64,000 nt of DNA from Planctomyces sp. (GTDB lineage Bacteria > Planctomycetota > Planctomycetia > Planctomycetales > Planctomycetaceae). This document shows positions 30,886-40,340 of the stretch, piece by piece (within the stretch, counting starts at the first letter, position 1; each line of letters opens with the position of its first letter). The notes beneath the pieces are model-generated. The model was given only the letters and a program-made list of their open reading frames with translations, did no database searches and had not been told where the DNA came from. The position numbers and the translations under genes are program-made. The stretch is from contig JAEUIH010000003.1 of NCBI GenBank assembly GCA_016795105.1, positions 62,001 to 126,000 on the forward strand. The letters run 5' to 3'.

Positions 30886-32025
30886 ATGTCCTCTGGAAAG
30901 CGTTTGCAGATCATCCAGCTGCTTGTAGTGATGGGGGTGTTCATTGCTTCGCCGTATCTACACGGGGGTGTGAATTTCGATGGCAAGTTGACACCTGATG
31001 AACACCTCATTGATGGAGTGGATAAGGTAGTCCGTGAACAGATTGAAAAGCAGGGACTGGTTGGTGTCGCGGTCGGATTAGTCAAAGATGGACAAGTGGT
31101 GTGTGTACGAGGATTCGGTCTTGCTGATCGTGAAGCTTCCGTGCCCGTCTCCGAAAAGACCAGGTTTCGCTGGGCATCGGTGTCAAAGACCGTTACGGCA
31201 TTTGCCGCGATGTTGTTGGTACAGGAAGGAAAGCTGTCTCTCGATGATGATGTACGTAGATTTGTTCCCGAGTTTCCTGATCAGGGACACACGATCACTG
31301 TTCGTGACCTGATGTGTCACCAGAGCGGAATTGTTCATTACCGAAACGGCTCAGTGATTCGAACAGAACGAACGTACGAGTCCGCGAATCCATTTGAAAA
31401 TGTCGTCAATGCACTGGACACGTTCCGCGAATCGCCCCTGATTCACCCGCCTCGCGAAAAGAAGTCTTATTCAACTCATGGATACATACTGCTGAGTGCA
31501 GTTGTTGAGCGAGCCGGAAATGAACGGTTTGCTGATCAGGTGCACAGAAAGATCTGTGAACCTCTGAGATTGAAAAGTCTTCAGCCCGACTATCAATGGA
31601 TCGATCTTCCAGATCGTGCAAAGGGGTACCGCAGGGTTGGTCCAGCAGTGATTCCGTCATCAAACAGTGATGTGAGCTGGAAACTCGGAGGTGGGGGATA
31701 CATCTCAGACATCCGCGACCTTGCTGAATGGGCATCGGCGCTTTGCCGAAGACAACTCCTCGACGACGAGCACTACCAGATCATGTGGACGCCTCAGAAT
31801 CTGAAAGACGGGTCGTCCACAGACGCAGGACTGGGTTTCTTTGTAAAAGGCGACGGGAACGATCGGCTGATCAGCCATGATGGATCCCAGGAGAAATCGC
31901 GGACTCGACTCGTGATCAGCCCGAGCAGGAAATGCGGTGTCGTTGTGATGTGCAATTCGGAATACGCAAGTCCCGGCCCGATTGCGGCGGCTCTGATGAA
32001 GTTGCTGGAGTCTTCTGCGAGATGA
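30886..32025 (+). CDS. Serine hydrolase of the beta-lactamase / PBP fold
   Basis: About 379 residues from ATG 30886 (GGAGA 5 bp upstream); a longer start is ATG 30865. A signal-like helix (IIQLLVVMGVFIASPYLHGG) precedes a class C beta-lactamase-like domain. The SxxK nucleophile is in FRWASVSKTV. The second motif reads YSTHGYILL, with Thr where YxN members have Asn. The third motif is probably in LISHDGSQEK, giving HDG in place of KTG. Likely an esterase or peptidase rather than a resistance enzyme. Its stop overlaps the selB start (ATGA), so the two are coupled. Confidence 0.85.
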   Translation: MSSGKRLQIIQLLVVMGVFIASPYLHGGVNFDGKLTPDEHLIDGVDKVVREQIEKQGLVGVAVGLVKDGQVVCVRGFGLADREASVPVSEKTRFRWASVSKTVTAFAAMLLVQEGKLSLDDDVRRFVPEFPDQGHTITVRDLMCHQSGIVHYRNGSVIRTERTYESANPFENVVNALDTFRESPLIHPPREKKSYSTHGYILLSAVVERAGNERFADQVHRKICEPLRLKSLQPDYQWIDLPDRAKGYRRVGPAVIPSSNSDVSWKLGGGGYISDIRDLAEWASALCRRQLLDDEHYQIMWTPQNLKDGSSTDAGLGFFVKGDGNDRLISHDGSQEKSRTRLVISPSRKCGVVVMCNSEYASPGPIAAALMKLLESSAR

Positions 32026-34019
32026 CGATGGCACCACCAGAAGAAGGGGCCGGATTCGAATCCAGGGACCCCGATTCAAATTGCCATTCCGTGGATTCCG
32101 GCAGCAGTGCCAAATTCTCAGGCGGCCATTACAGCGTCATTGGCGTCACGGGTCATATCGATCATGGAAAGACGTCGCTGGTTCGAGCACTGTCGGGCAT
32201 TGACACGGATACTCACCCGGAAGAGAAGCGACGAGGAATCACGATAGACCTGGGATTCGCTTCTTTCAGAGAAGGAGATTGGCAGTTTGCTTTGATTGAT
32301 GCGCCCGGTCATCAGAAGTACATCGGGAATCTTCTGGCGGGTGTCTCGACAGTGGATCTTGGATTGCTGGTTGTCGCCTGCGATCAGGGGGTCCAGGAAC
32401 AGACTCTGGAACATGGCTTTATTCTGCGAATGCTGGGAGTCCAGCGGATCGTTGTGGCACTCTCCCGGTCGGATCTTGTCGATGAAGATCAGATCGCTGA
32501 TAGGCAAGCCGAAGTGGAACTTTTCCTGGAAGAGCTGGGTTACCCTCGAATCTCTGTGGTTGCAGTGTCATCGGTAACGGGTGCCGGGTTGAATGCACTG
32601 CGGCTGGAATTGTGTTCTCTGGCCATACAGGTTTCAGCAAAGCGTCAGGGCAAGTTGTTTCGGATGCCAGTTGATCGGATTCTCAGCATGCCTGGGCGCG
32701 GATGTGTACTCGCGGGAACAGTCTGGACGGGAACGATTCAGGCTGGTGATTCTCTCGAACTTGCTGCATCGCGAAAGCTGGTACGTGTCCGGGACATTCA
32801 GGTGCATGGGGCGGGAGTACAGAGTTCATCCAGTGGTTACCGCACTGCTCTGAATGTCGTTGGCGATACAGGCGATAGTCTGCATCGCGGTGATGAACTG
32901 CTTACGCCGAATGTGTTCCCGCAGGTCCGATGCATTGTTGCAGAACTTACGACCCGTGCCGGTCATTCGGAGCTTCGATGCCCGATTCAGCTGCAGATTC
33001 ATCTGGCAGCACAGTCCTGTGGAGCTCGAGTCCGCGGCGTGCCGTATCTAACTTCGAATCGGTCGGTTGTTGTGGTGGTAGAAACAGATCTGCCGGTTGT
33101 TGCCACATGGGAGCAGCGTTTTCTTCTCAGGCTCCCGTATCCGATCGGGACATTTGCAGGCGGCAGAACGCTTGCAGTTTTTGAGAACTCAAGGCAAAAG
33201 TCGCGTGAACTCTTGGCGCTTGGCAAGAGACTGCAGCAGTCAGGCATTCTCGAACGGCTCATCGCCTGGGTCGACTTTAGTGGAGTCCTCGCAGTTACTG
33301 CGGAATGGGCAGAGCTTCAATTAGGAATCTATGACGATGCAGAATTGAGGAATCTCGTTGATGAAAGCATCGCATCGGGAGCCTGTGTTTCAGCAGGCGA
33401 CGGGAACGAGTTGCTTTCGAATACGGAAGTGGATCGGGTCGGCGAACGACTTCGCAGTCTTTTCCGTGTTCAGACAGCCGAAACTGTCGGCAGCTGGCGA
33501 TTTGAAGATTCTGTTGTCAGTGAGCTGTCCGGAGAACACAGCGCGAAGATAATCCGCTGTGCACTGAACAGGCTGGTGGATGGTGGGCAGCTCATTCGTC
33601 TGAATCAAATGGTTGCTCCCGCCGCTGGCGCGGAGCAGATGTCTGCTAAACAAAGGATGAAACTGGAATCGATCCTCGCACTTTATGAAAACAGCCGAAC
33701 ACCGCCGACACTCAGCGAGGCATCGGCGGCTCTGCAGATTTCTGAAGATGCGGCTATGTCTCTGTGTCGGTTTGCGATTCAGTCCGGGATACTTGTGGAC
33801 GTTGGTGGCGGATTCTACTTTTGGTCGACAGTGTATCGGGACCTGCGCCAGGAATTGCAGGCCACATTTTCTGTGAGACCGGAACTCACGGTCGCGGAAA
33901 TCCGAGATGTCTGGTCGATCACTCGCAAACACGCAATTCCTTTGCTGGAGCACTTTGACCGGATTCGATTTACAGTTCGTCGCGAAAGTCTGCGACGGTT
34001 GGGGACAGTTCGGCCATGA
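32022..34019 (+). CDS. selB: Selenocysteine-specific elongation factor SelB
   Basis: GTPase that delivers selenocysteyl-tRNA to the ribosome at UGA codons with a SECIS element. ATG 32022 overlaps the upstream stop (ATGA) and gives 665 residues; the first about 35 are an extra tail. G1 is GHIDHGKTS, then RRGITIDLGF (G2), DAPGH (G3) and LSRSD at the G4 position, where NKxD is usual. EF-Tu-like beta domains follow (VLAGTVWTGTIQAGD), then C-terminal winged helices (about 450-665) for SECIS binding, ending RFTVRRESLRRLG. selA, selD and tRNA-Sec were not found in the window. Confidence 0.9.
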   Translation: MTMAPPEEGAGFESRDPDSNCHSVDSGSSAKFSGGHYSVIGVTGHIDHGKTSLVRALSGIDTDTHPEEKRRGITIDLGFASFREGDWQFALIDAPGHQKYIGNLLAGVSTVDLGLLVVACDQGVQEQTLEHGFILRMLGVQRIVVALSRSDLVDEDQIADRQAEVELFLEELGYPRISVVAVSSVTGAGLNALRLELCSLAIQVSAKRQGKLFRMPVDRILSMPGRGCVLAGTVWTGTIQAGDSLELAASRKLVRVRDIQVHGAGVQSSSSGYRTALNVVGDTGDSLHRGDELLTPNVFPQVRCIVAELTTRAGHSELRCPIQLQIHLAAQSCGARVRGVPYLTSNRSVVVVVETDLPVVATWEQRFLLRLPYPIGTFAGGRTLAVFENSRQKSRELLALGKRLQQSGILERLIAWVDFSGVLAVTAEWAELQLGIYDDAELRNLVDESIASGACVSAGDGNELLSNTEVDRVGERLRSLFRVQTAETVGSWRFEDSVVSELSGEHSAKIIRCALNRLVDGGQLIRLNQMVAPAAGAEQMSAKQRMKLESILALYENSRTPPTLSEASAALQISEDAAMSLCRFAIQSGILVDVGGGFYFWSTVYRDLRQELQATFSVRPELTVAEIRDVWSITRKHAIPLLEHFDRIRFTVRRESLRRLGTVRP

Positions 34020-34135
34020 ATCAGGAGAGTCATATTTGCATCGTCGGGTGTTCCCGCGTAACCTGACCTGATTCGGCAGAAAGTACTTCAGCAGCTTTGT
34101 GACTCTATATTTGGTGTTCATTCGGGGATGAGTCG

Positions 34136-35311
34136 ATGATTTTGCGCATCGCAGTGTATCTGTTGTGTGTTGTTGCAGTTGTGGCGGGCTTACCGGCAGA
34201 GGTGTCTGGTCAGGATTCGAAACCTGCGAATCCGCTGGAAGATGCTTTGGTAAAGGCCGGTGACAACCGAGTACAGCTCGAAGCCGCCCTGAAAGATTGC
34301 CCTGCAGAAGAAAAGCGGGGGATGGAATTCCTGATTGTCAACATGCCGGATGGCGATCTGACGACCCTTACCGCTGAGTTCCTTCTGGAGAATAGTCGTT
34401 ATTCTCATGAAGCGATTCACAAGGCGGCATGGGGAAAGGACATTCCTGAAGATGTGTTCCTGGACAGTATTCTGCCGTACGCGAATATCAATGAACGAAG
34501 AGATCGATGGAGAAAAGATTTTTTTGATCGATTTCAGCCGCTGGTTGCTGACGCGAAAACCCCATCTGAAGCTGCCGCAATTTTGAACCAAAAGGTCTTC
34601 CCGATCCTGAATGTGAAGTATTCGACTCAGCGGAAGAAGGCAGACCAGAGCCCACTTGAATCTATGGAATCCGGACTTGCATCATGCACTGGATTGTCCG
34701 TTCTTCTGGTCGATGTCTGCCGTGCAGTTGGCGTTCCTGCTCGAATAGTGGGAACTCCTTTGTGGTCTGATCGCAGCGGCAATCACACTTGGGTCGAGAT
34801 CTGGGACAATGGCTGGCATTTCACGGGAGCCTGTGAACCCACCGGCAATGCTCTGAATCAGGGTTGGTTTGTTGAGCGAGCGGCAACAGCTCAGCGAGAT
34901 CATCGATTGCATGCAATCTATGCAGTGACTTTCCGAAAAAATGGGCATCCATTTCCGATGGTCTGGGCCAGGAATGTGGATGACGTGTTTGCAGTGAATG
35001 TGACAGATCGATATACGGCAAAGGCACCCAGCATTCCCGAGAATCACTCTGTTGTTCGGTTCCGTGCGATTCAGTTGTCTTCAGGACATAGAGTTACAAC
35101 GGAGCTCACTGTTCGTGATGAAGCCGGACAGGAAGTTTTCTCTGGCAGTACGAACGACGAGCGGTTCGATTCCAACGATCACTTGACTGCCTATCTGCCG
35201 ACAGGATCCAAATTGACAGCAACAGCGATTGCGGCTGGATCGAAGTCGGAAAGCACGTTCGTCGTCGAGGCTGGTCAGCAACTGATTTCGATGGAAGTGA
35301 AGTCTCCATAG
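34136..35311 (+). CDS. Exported transglutaminase-like protein
   Basis: 391 residues with a Sec signal (IAVYLLCVVAVVAGLPAEVSGQ). The transglutaminase-like core has the Cys in GLASCTGLSVLLVDVCRAVG, with ARIVGTPLW, the His in NHTWVEIWDNGWHF and a following acidic residue in GACEPTG, giving a complete Cys-His-Asp/Glu triad. The C-terminal 100 residues resemble a carboxypeptidase-regulatory-like beta domain (TELTVRDEAGQEVFSGSTND). The function could be peptidase or transglutaminase. Alone on the plus strand with 116 bp upstream and 57 bp before the next gene. Confidence 0.85.
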   Translation: MILRIAVYLLCVVAVVAGLPAEVSGQDSKPANPLEDALVKAGDNRVQLEAALKDCPAEEKRGMEFLIVNMPDGDLTTLTAEFLLENSRYSHEAIHKAAWGKDIPEDVFLDSILPYANINERRDRWRKDFFDRFQPLVADAKTPSEAAAILNQKVFPILNVKYSTQRKKADQSPLESMESGLASCTGLSVLLVDVCRAVGVPARIVGTPLWSDRSGNHTWVEIWDNGWHFTGACEPTGNALNQGWFVERAATAQRDHRLHAIYAVTFRKNGHPFPMVWARNVDDVFAVNVTDRYTAKAPSIPENHSVVRFRAIQLSSGHRVTTELTVRDEAGQEVFSGSTNDERFDSNDHLTAYLPTGSKLTATAIAAGSKSESTFVVEAGQQLISMEVKSP

Positions 35312-35368
35312 AGAATCGTTCGACTCAGTAGATGCTGTGGGATCAGAATTCAGGATGGCGTGTACGTT

Positions 35369-36121
35369 ATGATTCAAATTGATCTGTCCGGAAAAGTGGC
35401 ACTCGTGACAGGGGGCGGACAGGGGCTCGGTAAAGCGACAGCCCTGCGGTTATTTGAGGCTGGAGCTGCAGTGGCCGTGAATTATCTTCCGGATTCGGAG
35501 GGGATCGGCCAACAACGAGCCGAAGAGACGGTTGCCGCAATGGGTGATCGAGGAATGGCGATTGCCGCGGACGTTCGTTCTCGTGAAGACATGCAGCGTG
35601 CAGGTAAGGCCATTCAGGATCGTTGGGGGCATCTTGATCTGCTGGTGAACAACGCTGCGATTCTGAGGGATCGGACGATGAAGAACCTCTCAGATACAGA
35701 GTGGGATGACGTGATCGACACCAACCTGTCCGCAGTGTTTCGCGTTTGTCAGACTTTGATGCCAATCATGCGGGATGGTGGTCGTATTGTGAACATGGCA
35801 TCGATTTCGGGTGTAATCGGGTTCTACGGGCAGGCGAACTACGCGAGTGCCAAAGCGGGGATTATTGGATTGACCAAAGTCCTGAGCAGGGAACTCGCGT
35901 CACGCCGGATTCAGGTCAATGCAGTTGCGCCAGGCGTGATTCTCACGGACATGGGGAAGTCAATTCCGGATGAAGCACGACAGCAGATGCTGACGCAGAT
36001 ACCTCTGAAACGATTTGGAGAACCGGATGAGATTGCGAGCGTGATTTTGTTTCTTTGCAGCCCGCTATCATCTTATATCACAGGACAGACACTGCATGTG
36101 AACGGAGGCTGGTGGGCATGA
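35369..36121 (+). CDS. SDR, FabG/PhaB-like 3-oxoacyl or acetoacetyl-CoA reductase
   Basis: About 250 residues; start ATG 35369 or GTG 35360. The NADP-binding motif TGGGQGLG follows LSGKVALV. The NNAA box, catalytic Ser in NMASISG and YASAK motif are all present, and the C-terminus ends [10 protein letters not shown], as in FabG-type reductases. Its stop overlaps the CoA-transferase start (ATGA), and a thiolase follows. In that company it most likely interconverts acetoacetyl-CoA and 3-hydroxybutyryl-CoA or acts on a related beta-keto acid. Confidence 0.88.
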   Translation: MIQIDLSGKVALVTGGGQGLGKATALRLFEAGAAVAVNYLPDSEGIGQQRAEETVAAMGDRGMAIAADVRSREDMQRAGKAIQDRWGHLDLLVNNAAILRDRTMKNLSDTEWDDVIDTNLSAVFRVCQTLMPIMRDGGRIVNMASISGVIGFYGQANYASAKAGIIGLTKVLSRELASRRIQVNAVAPGVILTDMGKSIPDEARQQMLTQIPLKRFGEPDEIASVILFLCSPLSSYITGQTLHVNGGWWA

Positions 36122-37656
36122 CCAGCCCTGTTTCGGAACGATTGTGTTCAGCCGATGAAGCAGTTCATCTGATCCGTGACGAGATGACAGTGGTCTGCGG
36201 TGGATTTGTGGGCGCAGGACATCCGGAGGCGCTGACTACCGCAGTCGAGAAAAGATTTCTTGCTGAAGGACGACCACGAGGGCTGACTCTGGTCTACGCC
36301 GCAGGTCAGGGGGACGGGAAGTCTCGGGGGCTGAATCATTTTGCACATGAAGGTCTGATCCGGCGTGTGATTGGGGGCCATTGGGGTTTGTGCCCGCGAC
36401 TCGGGCAGATGGCTATGTCGGGGACGATTGAAGCTTACAATTTCCCGCAGGGCGTTATCTGTCAGCTCCTGCGGGATATTGCAGCGGGCAGGCCGGGTTG
36501 TCTGACACATGTCGGTCTGGGGACCTTTATCGATCCGGAGCTGGATGGTGGCCGCCTGAATGATCGTTCAAACGAGCGACTTGTGGAACGAGTTCATCTG
36601 CGAGGGAGAGACTGGTTACTGTATCACTCGTTTCCAGTGCACGTGGGCTTGATTCGTGCAACTGCGGCAGACCCCTTTGGCAACCTTGTCATGGATGACG
36701 AAGCGCTCATTGGCGATGTTCTGCCAATTGCGCAGGCTGCACACAATCACTCAGGAATCGTGATTGCCCAGGTGAAGAGACTTCTCGACCGTCCGGCAGC
36801 CCCTCAGAATGTTCGTGTTCCAGGTCGACTGGTTGATCGAGTGGTGGTTGCGGAAGAGCATGACCACTGGCAGACTTTTGGTGAATCCTTCAATCCGGCC
36901 TTCTGCACCGCGGCCGGAGGGCAGGGAGCGGAATTCGCAGCGACAGGACAGCAATGGCTGCCGGAGTTGGTTCGACGGCTGATTGCTTCGAGAGCATGTG
37001 ATGAACTTCGTGCGGGCGCGATTGCGAATCTTGGCATTGGTCTGCCGGAAGGAATTGCAGTCGTTGCAGCTGAGCGAGGAATCCTGAATGCTGTGACTCT
37101 GACAGTTGAGAGTGGTCCATTGGGAGGGCAGCCGGCAGGGGGATTGAGCTTCGGAGCCGCCGCTCATCCCGAAGCCATCATCGATCAGCCTTCTCAGTTT
37201 GACTTCTATGATGGAGGTGGGCTGGACTTTGCTGCGCTTGGAGCAGCGCAGGTGGATGCTCGAGGCAACGTCAACGTTTCCCGATTTGGAACTCGCTTTG
37301 CCGGAGTTGGTGGCTTCGTCAATATCTCGCAGACAGCCCGAAAGCTGGTGTTTTGCGGGACATTCACGACAGACGGGCTCGACATACAGTTCGAATCCGG
37401 GCGTTTGAAGATTCGGCACGAAGGTCGCGTTCGGAAGTTCGTTGACAGCGTTGAACAGATTTCGTTTTCCGGATCACACGCAGCCGCTTCAGGACGTGAG
37501 ATTATGTACGTTACAGAACGAGCCGTGTTTCGCCTGCGCCCGGAAGGACTGGAACTGACGGAGCTTGCACCCGGGGTTGATCTCGAAACCGATGTTCTGA
37601 ATCATATGGACTTCAGACCGCTGATTCGGGACGTGAAGCCGATGGTCGTAAAGTGA
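36118..37656 (+). CDS. Acyl-CoA:acetate/3-ketoacid CoA-transferase (fused alpha-beta)
   Basis: 512 residues from ATG 36118 (ATGA overlap with the SDR; GGAGG upstream). Both halves of a family I CoA-transferase are in one chain: the alpha half with [15 protein letters not shown] and [13 protein letters not shown], the beta half with [14 protein letters not shown] and the catalytic Glu331 in TVESGPLGG. The usual ENG reads ESG. The single-chain layout matches propionate/acetoacetate CoA-transferases (PCT or SCOT-like). The neighbouring thiolase and SDR suggest use of acetoacetate or short acyl-CoAs. Confidence 0.9.
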   Translation: MTSPVSERLCSADEAVHLIRDEMTVVCGGFVGAGHPEALTTAVEKRFLAEGRPRGLTLVYAAGQGDGKSRGLNHFAHEGLIRRVIGGHWGLCPRLGQMAMSGTIEAYNFPQGVICQLLRDIAAGRPGCLTHVGLGTFIDPELDGGRLNDRSNERLVERVHLRGRDWLLYHSFPVHVGLIRATAADPFGNLVMDDEALIGDVLPIAQAAHNHSGIVIAQVKRLLDRPAAPQNVRVPGRLVDRVVVAEEHDHWQTFGESFNPAFCTAAGGQGAEFAATGQQWLPELVRRLIASRACDELRAGAIANLGIGLPEGIAVVAAERGILNAVTLTVESGPLGGQPAGGLSFGAAAHPEAIIDQPSQFDFYDGGGLDFAALGAAQVDARGNVNVSRFGTRFAGVGGFVNISQTARKLVFCGTFTTDGLDIQFESGRLKIRHEGRVRKFVDSVEQISFSGSHAAASGREIMYVTERAVFRLRPEGLELTELAPGVDLETDVLNHMDFRPLIRDVKPMVVK

Positions 37657-37699
37657 TGAGGGTAGTACAGGGTTTGCAAGAGGACCAGGTCGACTTCAG

Positions 37700-38929
37700 A
37701 TGAAAACATCTTCCAGACGTGTCGTCATCGTTGGTGCAAAAAGAACTCCGATTGGCCGATTCGGAGGACGATTGAGTTCAAGGTCACCGGCTCAATTAGG
37801 TCTGTATGCTGCGAGGGCCGCATTGGGGCTGATTGAAGCATCTTCAGTTCAGGCCGTAATCATCGGTCAGGTTCTGTCCGCCGGGCATGGAATGAACATC
37901 GCACGGCAGATTTCCGTCAAGGTCGGCGTGCCACTCGAGGTTCCGGCCTTCACAATCAACATGATGTGTGGATCCGGTCTGCATGCTGCATCTCAGGCCG
38001 CGTTGGCCATTCGCTCAGGAGAAGCAGACGTTGTGCTGTGTGGCGGGGTTGAATCGATGTCTCAAAGTCCGTTGCTTGTGACGCGTCCTCGAAAAGGGCA
38101 GACAACAGACTTCAGCTCAGCGTCGGATTCGATGCAGTCGGAGGGACTTCTGGACGCTTTTAGTGGTCAACATATGGGTATTACAGCTGAGCGGCTTGCT
38201 TCAGAATATTCCATCGATCGAAAACTGCAGGATCAGTTTGCTGAACGCAGTCAGCACCTGTATGCAGCTGCGAATGCAGCCGGCATTTTTGACGAAGAGC
38301 GGATTCAACTGGATGATGTGTTTCAGGATGAACACCCGCGACCCGAAGTGACGGCTGCATCTCTGGGAACGCTGACTCCGATCTTTCGCGAAGATGGAAC
38401 AGTGACAGCGGGGAACAGCTCCGGGATCAACGATGGAGCGGCGATGCTCGTTCTGTCTGATGCCGCAACGGCTCAGCGACGAGGATATCCCATTCTGGCC
38501 GAATGGGCTGCAGACAGTGCCATTGGGTGTGAACCCGAACGAATGGGACTGGGCCCTGTTCATGCGATTCAGAAGCTGCTTCAGAAAACGAACGTGGCCT
38601 GGTCCGAGATTGATCACGTTGAAGTGAATGAAGCGTTTGCCGCTCAGACGCTGGCCTGTGTTCGGGAACTGGAACGTCGAGGACTCCGGATGAGGCCGAT
38701 TGGGGCTGGCGACCCGGATCGCTCTGTGCCAGCATCCGAAGCATTGCCGGTCCTTAACCCTCACGGAGGAGCAATTGCACTGGGACATCCGTTAGCCGCC
38801 AGCGGCGCTAGGCTTGTCTGTCATGCTGCATCACAGATTCGGCAACAGCGAGCGGCCCAGGTCATTGTATCTCTGTGCGTTGGCGGTGGGATGGGGGTCG
38901 GTGCACTTTTGCGAGAATTCAGAGAATAG
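37700..38929 (+). CDS. Acetyl-CoA acetyltransferase (thiolase)
   Basis: 409 residues. The acyl-enzyme cysteine is Cys90 in NMMCGSGLHA; the other catalytic elements are NEAFAAQTL, the His in GGAIALGHPLAASG and the proton-exchanging Cys in CVGGGMG. All are intact. The family joins two acetyl-CoA into acetoacetyl-CoA or cleaves it. Third gene of an SDR / CoA-transferase / thiolase set, with 43 bp after the CoA-transferase. It ends 3 bp from the stop of the convergent nitrilase gene. Confidence 0.94.
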   Translation: MKTSSRRVVIVGAKRTPIGRFGGRLSSRSPAQLGLYAARAALGLIEASSVQAVIIGQVLSAGHGMNIARQISVKVGVPLEVPAFTINMMCGSGLHAASQAALAIRSGEADVVLCGGVESMSQSPLLVTRPRKGQTTDFSSASDSMQSEGLLDAFSGQHMGITAERLASEYSIDRKLQDQFAERSQHLYAAANAAGIFDEERIQLDDVFQDEHPRPEVTAASLGTLTPIFREDGTVTAGNSSGINDGAAMLVLSDAATAQRRGYPILAEWAADSAIGCEPERMGLGPVHAIQKLLQKTNVAWSEIDHVEVNEAFAAQTLACVRELERRGLRMRPIGAGDPDRSVPASEALPVLNPHGGAIALGHPLAASGARLVCHAASQIRQQRAAQVIVSLCVGGGMGVGALLREFRE

Positions 38930-38932
38930 CGT

Positions 38933-39910
38933 TCACTGGACTTCTTCATCTGGCTGCAGAACTCGTGTGGTTTCCGCATCGTAGACCACAGAATTCAGAG
39001 GTTCAGTTCGAATGTGAAGCTGAAAGATATCAGGACGTGAATAGTGGCCCGTCACATCCAGGTCCATTTTTCCTCGGAGGATTTGTCGGAGGTCACAGTC
39101 TGCAATTAAGGTTGTCTTGCGATCCCGGATGGGTTCGACCAGGAAGTCTCCGAGAGGGCCAACAATGCAGCTCCCGCCTCGAATCAGGGCAACGCTATTG
39201 TCGAGAGATTCATCGATTGGATAATCCGATGGGTAATCGGATCGCTCTGCATACTGGCACGCATTCAGAACGAAGCACCGGCCTTCCAGTGCGATATGCT
39301 GGATCGTTGAAGTCCAGACTGCCCGATCGTCGACCGTTGGTGTGCAATAGAGCTGGACATCCTGTGAATAAAGAGCCATGCGCAGGAGCGGCATGTAATT
39401 CTCCCAGCAGATGGCGGTTCCGATTCGACCAATTTCAGAGTTTGCGACAGACAAAGTCGAACCGTCGCCAGCTCCCCAGACGACACGTTCAAATGCCGTT
39501 GGCATCAATTTTCTGCGCCACGACAGGATTTCGCCTGAGGGACCAATTGTTGCTGCGGAACAGTAGAGGGTGCCTCCGGAGCGTTCAACCAGTCCGACTA
39601 CGCAGTGTACTCCGCACTTGCGGACTGTGGCCTGCACACGCTGAATCGCAGCACCATCACGAGTTACAGCGGATTCAGCATACCGAGCAAACCAGTCGCG
39701 ACCATCGCCGGAACGGCTGCCGATTCGAACTCCAAAGGTCATACCTTTTGGATAGCCGCCAAGAAATGCTTCAGGAAAAACAACAAGCGATGCGCCGCGT
39801 TCGGCGGCATCATGCAGGCGCTGGTCGGTCTTCTCAAGAGTGGCATTGAGATCGAATGCAACTGGCGCGTCCTGAACAACCGCAACACGGACAACTTCTG
39901 ATTTGCTCAC
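38933..39910 (-). CDS. Nitrilase
   Basis: 325 residues; GTG start 39910 with GGAG 11 bp upstream. The catalytic set is complete: Glu47 in FPEAFLGGYP, Lys134 in WRRKLMP and Cys168 in AICWENYMPLLR. ICWENYMPL and the FPEAFLGGYPKG block are characteristic of aliphatic or aryl nitrilases (nitrile to acid and ammonia), rather than amidases of the same superfamily. It stands alone on the minus strand; no nitrile hydratase or transporter is adjacent. Confidence 0.92.
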   Translation of the reverse strand: MSKSEVVRVAVVQDAPVAFDLNATLEKTDQRLHDAAERGASLVVFPEAFLGGYPKGMTFGVRIGSRSGDGRDWFARYAESAVTRDGAAIQRVQATVRKCGVHCVVGLVERSGGTLYCSAATIGPSGEILSWRRKLMPTAFERVVWGAGDGSTLSVANSEIGRIGTAICWENYMPLLRMALYSQDVQLYCTPTVDDRAVWTSTIQHIALEGRCFVLNACQYAERSDYPSDYPIDESLDNSVALIRGGSCIVGPLGDFLVEPIRDRKTTLIADCDLRQILRGKMDLDVTGHYSRPDIFQLHIRTEPLNSVVYDAETTRVLQPDEEVQ

Positions 39911-40340
39911 AGGCGTTTACTCCAGGACCAGCATCCGAACCCCGACGACACTCTGTGCATCGTAACATTCTCCCGCCCGATACCGACATCGATTTGATAC
40001 CCACATAGAACCCGACATCGAAAACAAACAACATTCAACATTGCGATCTGATGGATGATTGCCATATGGGTGTCGTCGTACACAGGACATTCACAAGTCC
40101 CGAGACCATTGACAATCAATTTGATCAGGAACAGTCAAATCACAGTCGGCGGTACCATACTTCGAATTGCCTGCTTGCTGATGAGTATTGTCGCGATTTG
40201 TGAATCCGGTGATGAGAACGTATCGTGATTCAGTGAATGGAGGCAGACCAGAAAAGCCTGTCAGCCCAGGTGGAGGTTGCAAAGTTCGGGGAGGAATCGT
40301 ACGTTGACGTCAGTTCGTACACCCTCAGGGAGAATGCGTG
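39911..40340. other. Intergenic region between divergent nitrilase and Gfo/Idh genes
   Basis: About 430 bp without a gene. The only structure noticed is a near-palindrome at 40299-40320 (GTACG and CGTAC arms around GACGTC), about 20 bp before the Gfo/Idh ATG, a possible operator. Confidence 0.4.

Noticed and set aside
32051-32062. GGATTCGAATCC, resembling a tRNA T-arm
   Set aside because: It is a simple palindrome inside the selB coding sequence; the flanks do not form a T-stem or acceptor stem.
33390-34121. Minus-strand frame of 243 codons opposite selB
   Set aside because: Antisense to the winged-helix part of SelB with no recognisable domain.
38875-39849. Plus-strand frame of 324 codons opposite the nitrilase
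   Set aside because: The minus-strand nitrilase has all catalytic residues; this frame lacks any and overlaps the thiolase end.
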